A stretch of DNA of 64,000 bases from Sedimenticola_A sp040506425 (GTDB lineage: Bacteria; Pseudomonadota; Gammaproteobacteria; Chromatiales; Chromatiaceae): contig OZ245051.1 of the NCBI GenBank assembly GCA_965224515.1, positions 3,720,001 through 3,784,000 of the forward strand, written 5' to 3'. This document shows, piece after piece, positions 8,685 to 15,904 of the stretch. The notes under the pieces were generated by a model, which saw only the letters and a program-made list of their open reading frames with translations, was not told the DNA's origin and did no database searches. Made by a program: the position numbers and the translations under genes. Position 1 is the stretch's first letter. Each line of letters starts with the position of its first letter.

Positions 8685-9658
8685 GACTCACCTCCATCAT
8701 GATCATCGTCAGAGGTATTGCGTCGAACCATGTAGGTGAGCCCGGCAAGGGCCACCGCCGGTAGCGCGAAGAAGTTGTAGAGGGTGTGCTGTACTCCCTC
8801 GGAGATCGAAGCGTAGGAGCGCTCCTGCAGTGGCGGCATCCCCATCTTGTCGAAGGGGATGGCCGAGATGTGCAGTACGTTGGTGCCCCCCGCCTCCTTC
8901 TCACCCCAGATATGCTGCTGGTATTCGGGTACGGCTTTCTCATGACTGCTGTAGGGATTGCTCAGGTCACCCCGGGGATAGTTGTAGATCTCGCCGGGCT
9001 TGAGCGTCATACGCCGCTTGGCCTCCTCCATCAGCGCATCCCGGGTACCGAACAGTGTGGCCCCGGTGGGACAGACCTCGGCACAGCCGGTCATCTGCCC
9101 GTTGTCGATGCGCTCCACACCGGCCTGGTTACACATCTGGCACTTCTGTATCTGGCCGAAGGGGTTGTCGTATTCAAACTGGGGCACGTTGTAGGGACAG
9201 CCCATGGTGCAGTTGCGGCAGCCGATACAGGCATCGGCGTGGTAGGTGACAATGCCGGTGATGGGATCGTGGCGCATTGCGGTCACGGGACAGACAGAGA
9301 CGCAACCGGGGTCGACGCAGTGCATGCAGCTGCGCTTTTCGAAGGCGAAGCCATCAACAACACTGTCTTTCACCTTCGCCGAGCCATCACTGTAGATCTT
9401 GATCACATTCAGGGTTTCAGGTGAGAGGTCACTTGCCGAGTCGTACTGGAGCTGACCGTCCATCACCGTCGGCGGCATCTCGTTGACCTCCTTGCACTTG
9501 CTGACACAGGCCTTACAGCCCACACAGAGCGTGGAGTCGAACAGCATGCCTACTGCCTTGGGTGCCGGTTGCAGGTTTTCCCTGGCCTGGACACCGCCTG
9601 CGCTACAGAGGGCCGCTGTACCCCCCACCGCGGCTTTCAAAAAATCTCTTCGTTTCAT
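8681..9658 (-). CDS. hybA: Hydrogenase FeS electron-transfer subunit HybA
   Basis: The 325-aa protein starts with a Tat signal (MKRRDFLKAAVGG). It contains four Cys-rich cluster motifs in order: CVGCKACVSKC, CMHCVDPGCVSVC, CIGCRNCTMGC and CQMC...CAEVC. It therefore probably carries four [4Fe-4S] clusters on the periplasmic side, passing electrons from HybO to HybB. A single C-terminal helix (FFALPAVALAGLTYMV) anchors it. The start at 9658 is preceded by AGGGGG; the frame is open upstream to 9751 but without similarity. It lies 10 bases after hybO. Confidence 0.95.
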   Translation of the reverse strand: MKRRDFLKAAVGGTAALCSAGGVQARENLQPAPKAVGMLFDSTLCVGCKACVSKCKEVNEMPPTVMDGQLQYDSASDLSPETLNVIKIYSDGSAKVKDSVVDGFAFEKRSCMHCVDPGCVSVCPVTAMRHDPITGIVTYHADACIGCRNCTMGCPYNVPQFEYDNPFGQIQKCQMCNQAGVERIDNGQMTGCAEVCPTGATLFGTRDALMEEAKRRMTLKPGEIYNYPRGDLSNPYSSHEKAVPEYQQHIWGEKEAGGTNVLHISAIPFDKMGMPPLQERSYASISEGVQHTLYNFFALPAVALAGLTYMVRRNTSDDDHDGGES

Positions 9659-9668
9659 GGCAGCCCCC

Positions 9669-10799
9669 TTAGCCTTGATCGCTGTCGGTGCTGTTCTTCT
9701 CTCCATCACCCAGCTTCTTTGCCGCCATGGCACCTGCACCGACCACCGCACCAGCTACCGCACCGGCCAATGCAGAGGCGCCACCAGATGCCGTTGGTGC
9801 CTGTTCACGCAGTTCGATACCGGGGAAAGCGTTGGGTGGTGTATGGGTCTTCACGTCCGCCAGGCTGAACAGGGGCTTGGTGAAGCCGACACCATCCTCG
9901 GCACAACCGAAGCATGGATGGCCAATTCCGACGGGCCAGGTGCCACCGCCAATATCGTTGAACTCGACAGCGGGACAGTTGGCATAGGTCTCGGGCCCCT
10001 TGCAGCCCAGCTTGTAGAGACACCACCCCTTGGCGTGTCCATCGTCACCGAACTCTTCGGCGAAGCGGCCGGCGTCAAAGTGAGGTCGGCGCTCACAGTT
10101 CTCATGGATCAGTCGGCCGTAGGCGAACTTGGGACGGTTCTGTTTATCCAGTTCTGGCAGTTTGCCGAAGGTGACGAAGTGGAGCACCGTGGCCAGGAAG
10201 TTGTAGGGATTTGGAGGACAGCCAGGCAGGTTGAGTACCGTCTTGCCCGGCAGCACCTCGTAGGCGCCCTTGGCCTCGGTGGGATTGATGCCGGTGGACT
10301 GTACCCCGCCCCAGGACGCACAGGAGCCGAAGGCGACAATGGCCGCCGCATGCTCGGCCGCCTCCTGGGTATGCTGCAGCATGGTCTTGTCGGCGATCTT
10401 GCAGTAGATGCCGCCATCTTTGGTGGGAATGGAGCCCTCGATCACCAGCAGGTACTTGCCCTTGTTGGCCGCCATGGAGGCGTCCTTGGCGTGCTCGACA
10501 TCGTGGCCGGCACCGGCGTCCAGGGTCTGGTGGTAATCCAGGGAGATCATCTCCAGGATCAGGCGCTCAAGGGTCGGATGTTCACCCCGCAGCAGGGATT
10601 CGGTGGGGCCGGTGCACTCCTGGCCGTGAAGCCAGATCACCACCGGTCGCTTGGCAGCTCCCTCCACAGCCTCGGCCATGGCCAGGGCATCCTTGGTGGT
10701 GAGCCCCATGGTGGCCGCCAGGCCGGTACAGAACTTGAGAAAATCCCTGCGGGATACTCCAAGCCGCTGTTCGAGTTGGTCGTTGTTGCGTATTGCCAT
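9669..10799 (-). CDS. hybO: [NiFe]-hydrogenase small subunit, Hyb type, altered proximal-cluster motif
   Basis: This 376-aa Tat substrate (SRRDFLKFC) with a C-terminal membrane anchor is closest to HybO of E. coli hydrogenase 2. Medial and distal cluster ligands are all visible (HENC, CLYKLGC, ANC, HPCFGC), as are GSCASWGG and GCPPNP for the proximal cluster. The first proximal motif, however, reads ECTGPTES (C62, P65) where family members have ECTGCTES, so one cluster cysteine appears to be proline. The codon is CCC, two changes from a Cys codon. The ATG has GGAGGG 8 bases upstream and a sigma-54 promoter. It is the first gene of the hyb operon. Confidence 0.95.
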   Translation of the reverse strand: MAIRNNDQLEQRLGVSRRDFLKFCTGLAATMGLTTKDALAMAEAVEGAAKRPVVIWLHGQECTGPTESLLRGEHPTLERLILEMISLDYHQTLDAGAGHDVEHAKDASMAANKGKYLLVIEGSIPTKDGGIYCKIADKTMLQHTQEAAEHAAAIVAFGSCASWGGVQSTGINPTEAKGAYEVLPGKTVLNLPGCPPNPYNFLATVLHFVTFGKLPELDKQNRPKFAYGRLIHENCERRPHFDAGRFAEEFGDDGHAKGWCLYKLGCKGPETYANCPAVEFNDIGGGTWPVGIGHPCFGCAEDGVGFTKPLFSLADVKTHTPPNAFPGIELREQAPTASGGASALAGAVAGAVVGAGAMAAKKLGDGEKNSTDSDQG

Positions 10800-10871
10800 C
10801 CGAAACCCTCCACGTGTTCAAGGCATAGCCAGAAAAAGCAGCGTTCTGAGTGCTGATTAAGGGGGAGATAT

Positions 10872-10887
10872 GGCAATGAATGTGCCA
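10872..10887 (-). promoter_or_regulatory. Sigma-54 (-24/-12) promoter of the hyb operon
   Basis: The minus strand reads TGGCACATTCATTGCC, with the GG and GC elements correctly 10 bases apart. It lies 73 bases before the hybO ATG, essentially the same geometry as the hya promoter at 1221-1236. The surrounding gene-free stretch 10800-11256 also contains an EAL gene remnant (11028-11093) and a REP-like element (11091-11188). A short hairpin, GTGGAA/TTCCAC, lies at about 10984-11002; its role is unknown. Confidence 0.8.
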
Positions 10888-11027
10888 GAAATAGAATCTT
10901 TATATTTATCTTGCATTTATTATGGTTTTTAAACCGAGTCCAAAGGAGAGAATGGAAACCTCAGGAAAAGAATGGAATAAGAAGTGGAAAGAACCCTTCC
11001 ACTGTCCTGACCCTTGGATTACGCACT

Positions 11028-11093
11028 CTATCGGGCTCTATTGCGCAACCAGGCCTCGAACTCATCTTTGGGCATTGGACGGAAAAAGAGGTA
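11028..11093 (-). pseudogene. Remnant of an EAL-domain gene 3' end
   Basis: Read on the minus strand, this stretch encodes YLFFRPMPKDEFEAWLRNRA, one Arg and a TAG stop. It is nearly identical to the last residues of the GGDEF-EAL protein that ends at 11257 (YLFSRPMPKDQFETWMRNRA). The two nucleotide copies are about 230 bases apart in the same orientation. Nothing upstream continues the frame; instead the REP-like element at 11091 begins exactly where the similarity stops. It is best read as the tail of a duplicated or deleted diguanylate-related gene. Confidence 0.85.
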
Positions 11094-11188
11094 GGAGCGG
11101 ATTTATCCGCGATCTGAGCCAATTGAGGCTGTTCGCGAACAAGTTCGCTCCTACAGGTGTGTCTCAGACTCTTACACAATCCGCACGC
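11091..11188. repeat. 98-bp dispersed REP-like element, copy 1
   Basis: The outer ends of its first 65 bases are inverted (GTAGGAGCG and CGCTCCTAC), with two internal palindromes (GCGGATTTATCCGC and TTCGCGAACAAGTTCGC). A second, ungapped copy of the same length is at 60021-60118. The head is shared with the tandem repeat at 3700-4175. It is non-coding. Confidence 0.85.
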
Positions 11189-11256
11189 AAGATCTGCAAA
11201 ACCTATTCGAGACTCACCGTCGAAGGCGATGATTTACCTGATATGAATTAAGCCGT

Positions 11257-14200
11257 TTATCGGGCTCTATTGCGCATCCAGGTTTCGAACTGATCTTTGG
11301 GCATTGGACGGGAAAAGAGGTATCCCTGGGCAAGGTCACACTGCTCATCAAGCAGGAAATCACGCTGGGCCTCGGTCTCCACACCTTCCGCGATCACCGT
11401 GTAACCCAGGCTTCTCCCCAATGCAATTACTGCCCGCGCGATGGCAGCATCATCCGGATCATCAGGCAGGTCGCGTACGAAACCCTGGTCGATTTTCAGG
11501 GTATCGACAGGCAGGCGTTTCAGGTAGCTCAGGGATGAATATCCGGTACCGAAATCGTCGATGGATGTTGTCACGCCAAGACCTTTCAACGACTGAAGTG
11601 TTGATAGCGCCTCCTCGGCATTGTGCATGATGAAGCTCTCGGTGATCTCCAGTTCCAGGGCCGATGCCGGCAGCCCCGTCTCCTCGAGTATCCGTGTTAC
11701 GGTCTCCCCTATATTCCCCCGCTCCATCTGGGGCCCGGCGATATTGACCGCCACCCTGCCGGAAAATAGGCCTGATTTGCGCCAGGCCATGGCCTGCTCA
11801 CAGGCAGCACGCAATACAAACTCACCCAGGGGAATGATCAGACCTGTCTCCTCGGCCAGGGGAATGAACTCGACTGGCGAGACCAAACCGCGTGCCGGGT
11901 GATTCCATCTCACCAGGGCTTCTGCACCTATCAATTGGTTACTGCCCAACCTCACCTGGGGCTGATACCAGACCTCCAGTTGCCCCTTCTCAATCGCCTT
12001 GCGCAGCGCCCCCTCCATGGTCAGGCGATCACGGGCCTCGAGGGTCATCTGCTTACTGTAGTAACGATAGGTGTTTCGCCCGCCATCCTTTGCCACGTAA
12101 AGGGCGGCATCAGCATTGCGCAGCAGCTTGCTGGCATTGTGGCCATCATCCGGATAGAGAGCGATACCTATGCTGGCGGTAATGAAGGTCTCCCTACCCT
12201 TGAGGTTAAAGGGCCTGGTCAATGATGTGATGAGTTTATCTGCAACCTTGGCCACATCATCAGCACTATTTACCTCCTCGATAAGCACCGCGAACTCGTC
12301 ACCACCAAAACGGGATACGGTATCCTCTTCGCGCACATCCTGAACCAGGCGGGCCGCCACAAGCTTCAGCAATAGATCACCCACAGGATGACCAAAGCTG
12401 TCGTTTATGTTCTTAAAACGGTCCAGGTCGAGAAAAAGTACCGCAACCATGTGTTTTTCACGGCGGGCCCGCTCAAAGGCATGTATCAGCCGTGCGTTGA
12501 ACAACAGCCGGTTTGGCAGATCAGTCAGCGGATCATGATGGGCCAGATACTCCAGCTCTTCCTGTGAGCGCTTTATGGTGGTGATGTCGGCAAACACACC
12601 CACGTAGTTGAGTAGCTTGCCATGCTCGTCATTGACCGAACTGATGGTCAGCCACTCGGGATAGACCTCACCGTTTTTACGCCTGTTCCAGATCTCGCCC
12701 TGCCAACGACCGGCTTCATTCATCTTGCGCCACATGAGCTGGTAGAACTCTTCACCCTGGCGCCCGGAGCTGAGAACCTTGGGTGTGTTGCCGATGACAT
12801 CCGACTCGGAGTAACCGGTGATCTCGGTAAATGCCCTGTTCACCGAGAGAATACTCTTCTCGGCATCGGTGATCATCACCCCTTCTGCCGTGTTCTCAAA
12901 CGCAACCGCCGCCTGTCTCAGGCGCCGCTCAGCCTGCACCCTGTCGGTGACATCGTGCACGATACTGTAGAGAACCGTCCGTTCCTGGAGTTCGATCGGG
13001 CCCGAATGGACCTCTACATCACGCACTTCACCGCTTTTCAGGCGATGCCTTAAGAAGAAGTGATCCCGGCTCTCGGCCCTGGCCTGATCCATTTCACGCT
13101 TCATCTCCTCCGGTTCAAGCGTGTTTATGTCAGACATATTCTTATGCAGCAGTTCATCCCGGCTGTAGCCGTAGTAAACAGCGGCAGCACCGTTGGCATC
13201 GATGATGCTCCCGTCTTCGGGATCGATCAGCAGTTCAACCGCCTTGTTCTGGGTGAACAGCTGCCGGTAGCGTGTTTCGCGCTGGTGCAGTGCACGTTCT
13301 ATGGCCTTTCGCTGACTGATATCCTGGTCCGTTCCGAATACCCGGAGCGGCCGGCCATCACTGTCCCGCTCGATGGTTGCCCGTGTCAGCATCTCCCTGG
13401 TCATCCCGCTCCTGGTGAGAATCCGATACTCGTGATTGAATATCAGGTGATCTGAAGCCAGGGCCTGACTGAAGGCACTGTCATGGCCGTCACGATCATC
13501 AGGATGCACGCATTCCAGGTGCTCCTGGTAGCTGAGAGAGTCGCAAACCGGAATGCCGTGCAGGCGGTATTCGTTGTCAGACATCCATCCGGTACCTGCC
13601 TCGACATCGAATTCCCAGGAACCGATTTTCCCCAGCCTTTCCGCTTCATTGAGCCTGGCCAGTGTATTGTGCAGGGAGGCTTCAGCCGACTTCTGCTCGG
13701 AGATACCCTTGGCCACGATGATGTGGTAATCGGGGACCTCATCCTCTGTCCACATAGGAGAGGCGGTGAGACTGACCCAGACCTCTGTGCCATCCGGTCT
13801 GAGCCAGCGCTGCTCCTGGGTGAAGTCTCTTATCTCACCCGACTTGAGTTTCTCCAGGTTGTCATGTTGAAGGGACAGGTCGTCCGGGTGGGTCAGCCCG
13901 CTGGATTCAATAGACAGAACCTCTGCAGGAGTTCGACCGAGGATGTCACAGATCTTGTCATTGACCCTTATAAAATGCCCTGTTGATGTCTCCACCTGGG
14001 CCACACCAACCGCAGCCTGCTCGAACAATGCGCTAAACCGCTCTTCGCTCGCCTTGGCTGCCAACTCTGCCTTGATGTGATCGGTTACGTCGGTACCTGA
14101 TGAGAGCGCACCCGTGATATTTCCGTTCTCATCACGAACGACACTGTTGTACCAATCGATGATACGCTCACCACCCCCCTTGCAGAGCACAGGATTCCGA

Positions 14201-15072
14201 TGAGTGGCAACCAGCTCCATGTCGCCATCAAGGACCTGCCTAAACACCCCTTTGGTCTCATCGCGTATCCGCTCCGGCAGAAAGTTGTCAAACCAGTCCA
14301 GGCCAACGATCTCCTCTTTCGGATACCCCATAACCTCGCAGCCCTTGGGGTTGATCAGTTCCACCACGCCATCCTGGTTGAGCCCCAGAATAATCACTCC
14401 GGCCACCTCCAGGTACAGGCTGGACCTGGCGTGCTCCGCTTCCAGTGCGTCCCTCGTACGTTTCTGCTCGGTGATGTTGGTCATCACCCCCTGTAGCATG
14501 AGAGTCTGCCCTTGAAGACCGAGCACGGGGGCTGCTTCGTCCCGGATCCATATCGTCTCTCCACTGCGGGAGATCATGCGGTACTCTGTTTTCAGTACGG
14601 CGCTGTTTTTGTGGGAGAGCGTGACTTCGTCGATTACCCGGTCCCTGTCATCCGGATGGATACTGTTCACCCAGAGATCGGGGTCCTTGATCACCTCTTC
14701 AGCGCTATAGCCAATGAAGTCCTTGATCTGGGGGCTGATGTAGAGAGTTGTTGACGCCTCATCCGAGGCCGCGGCATAGACCACAACCGGCATCTGCTCC
14801 ACCAGCGTCCTGAACCGTGCCTCTGTCTCTGTAAATACCGAACTGCTCGCCTCGGAGCCCGGCTTTGACTGGCTGGCAAGGGCCGACCCTGCCAGGCCTC
14901 TCTTCTGGGCAAACTCCTCGATGCTCTCTCTTGAAAAACGGCGATGACCGCCTGGTGTAATAGCGCTGACAGGCAGAGCCCCTCTCTCCGCCCACAGGCG
15001 TACTGTCGCTGTTGAAACCTTCAGCAGGTCGGCAACCTGCCTGGTGGTGAGATAGCCGCTGGTCTTGTTCAT
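11257..15072 (-). CDS. MerR-type HTH, six PAS domains, GGDEF and EAL in one protein
   Basis: This 1271-aa cytoplasmic protein should sense signals and make or degrade cyclic di-GMP. It starts with a MerR/excisionase-like DNA-binding domain (about residues 7-58: TTRQVADLLKVSTATVRLWA...GGHRRF). Six PAS/PAC modules follow (roughly 85-840), then GGDEF and EAL. The GGDEF motif is intact with an RxxD inhibitory site (REED) five residues before it. The EAL domain keeps EALVRW, DDFGTGYSSL, KID and AEGVE, so both activities are possible. No membrane helix was seen. The DNA-binding head is unusual for such enzymes and suggests direct coupling to transcription or DNA localisation. It appears to be a single-gene unit. 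Confidence 0.9.
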   Translation of the reverse strand: MNKTSGYLTTRQVADLLKVSTATVRLWAERGALPVSAITPGGHRRFSRESIEEFAQKRGLAGSALASQSKPGSEASSSVFTETEARFRTLVEQMPVVVYAAASDEASTTLYISPQIKDFIGYSAEEVIKDPDLWVNSIHPDDRDRVIDEVTLSHKNSAVLKTEYRMISRSGETIWIRDEAAPVLGLQGQTLMLQGVMTNITEQKRTRDALEAEHARSSLYLEVAGVIILGLNQDGVVELINPKGCEVMGYPKEEIVGLDWFDNFLPERIRDETKGVFRQVLDGDMELVATHRNPVLCKGGGERIIDWYNSVVRDENGNITGALSSGTDVTDHIKAELAAKASEERFSALFEQAAVGVAQVETSTGHFIRVNDKICDILGRTPAEVLSIESSGLTHPDDLSLQHDNLEKLKSGEIRDFTQEQRWLRPDGTEVWVSLTASPMWTEDEVPDYHIIVAKGISEQKSAEASLHNTLARLNEAERLGKIGSWEFDVEAGTGWMSDNEYRLHGIPVCDSLSYQEHLECVHPDDRDGHDSAFSQALASDHLIFNHEYRILTRSGMTREMLTRATIERDSDGRPLRVFGTDQDISQRKAIERALHQRETRYRQLFTQNKAVELLIDPEDGSIIDANGAAAVYYGYSRDELLHKNMSDINTLEPEEMKREMDQARAESRDHFFLRHRLKSGEVRDVEVHSGPIELQERTVLYSIVHDVTDRVQAERRLRQAAVAFENTAEGVMITDAEKSILSVNRAFTEITGYSESDVIGNTPKVLSSGRQGEEFYQLMWRKMNEAGRWQGEIWNRRKNGEVYPEWLTISSVNDEHGKLLNYVGVFADITTIKRSQEELEYLAHHDPLTDLPNRLLFNARLIHAFERARREKHMVAVLFLDLDRFKNINDSFGHPVGDLLLKLVAARLVQDVREEDTVSRFGGDEFAVLIEEVNSADDVAKVADKLITSLTRPFNLKGRETFITASIGIALYPDDGHNASKLLRNADAALYVAKDGGRNTYRYYSKQMTLEARDRLTMEGALRKAIEKGQLEVWYQPQVRLGSNQLIGAEALVRWNHPARGLVSPVEFIPLAEETGLIIPLGEFVLRAACEQAMAWRKSGLFSGRVAVNIAGPQMERGNIGETVTRILEETGLPASALELEITESFIMHNAEEALSTLQSLKGLGVTTSIDDFGTGYSSLSYLKRLPVDTLKIDQGFVRDLPDDPDDAAIARAVIALGRSLGYTVIAEGVETEAQRDFLLDEQCDLAQGYLFSRPMPKDQFETWMRNRAR

Positions 15073-15491
15073 GGGTAGAAGATCATGGGTACTTCCCTAC
15101 CCCAAGCCTAGCCCATTATTTGATGAATTAGATGCTTTAATGGTTTCTTCTGTTTTAAGCGATTTCATCCCCTCGCTGTTTTTTTGTGACCAGCTCGAGT
15201 CCGGCACCCTGGTAAGTTTGATATATCAAAACTCAGGTATTACTTATTGGATTTTCTGGCAAGTCGTCTCTAATGACTTTAATGCTTATTTTCCTGTAAT
15301 ATGATTGTTTATCAATTGCTTTCAAAAGTTTCCCTTTGCCAGAAGTAATCCCAGTTGTTTCTGAATGAAATCCATTTAAAATCATCACAAGGGATTCATA
15401 GGGATACCGACAAGCAACACACGGAAATCGAAGATGGGATTTCCACTACACGAAGAAAAAACTACAACCACTGAAATAAGGACTTAGAAGA
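15073..15491. other. Gene-free AT-rich stretch between divergent genes
   Basis: No coding sequence was recognised between the divergent starts of the GGDEF-EAL gene and the YegP-like gene. The stretch is AT-rich and contains a short palindrome (TTTGATATATCAAA, 15217-15230) that could be an operator. The YegP-like gene has AAGGA about 10 bases before its ATG. Confidence 0.6.
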
Positions 15492-15827
15492 ATGGCTGGT
15501 AAATTCGAGATCTATAAAGACAAGGCTGGTGAATTCCGTTTTCGACTGAAGGCAAGCAACGGTCAGAACATTCTTGCCAGTGAAGGCTACAAGGGTAAAT
15601 CAGGCTGCACCAATGGCATCGAGTCTGTCATGAAGAATGCCCCTGACGACGGTCGCTATGAGAGAAAAGAGACCAAGTCTGGTAAACATATGTTTAACCT
15701 GAAAGCGGGCAACAACCAGGTCATCGGTACCAGCGAATCCTACGAGTCTGTCGCCTCACGGGACAACGGAATCGAATCTGTGAAGAAGAACGCTCCCGGT
15801 GCAAAGGTTGAAGATCTCACCGCCTGA
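15492..15827 (+). CDS. yegP: YegP-like protein (UPF0339, two DUF1508 repeats), paralogue 1
   Basis: The 111-aa protein has two DUF1508 repeats (FEIYKDKAGEFRFRLKASNG..., residues 4-50, and YERKETKSGKHMFNLKAGNN..., 56-103). E. coli YegP has the same length and layout. Its biochemical role is not established. Small, soluble and without a signal peptide, it stands alone between two long intergenic regions and ends at a strong terminator. A second copy is at 24323-24655; the two differ at many positions, so they are old paralogues. Confidence 0.9.
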   Translation: MAGKFEIYKDKAGEFRFRLKASNGQNILASEGYKGKSGCTNGIESVMKNAPDDGRYERKETKSGKHMFNLKAGNNQVIGTSESYESVASRDNGIESVKKNAPGAKVEDLTA

Positions 15828-15851
15828 TCATCAACCATTCACCCGCCACTG

Positions 15852-15876
15852 AAAAACCCACTTCGGTGGGTTTTTT
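15852..15876. terminator. Bidirectional rho-independent terminator
   Basis: AAAAACCCAC, a TTCG tetraloop and GTGGGTTTTTT form a perfect stem flanked by A and T runs on both sides. It lies between the convergent ends of the YegP-like gene (+) and cbbO (-) and can end transcripts from both. Confidence 0.93.
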
Positions 15877-15904
15877 AGTGCCTTCAACCACCAGTTTCAG
15901 ATAA

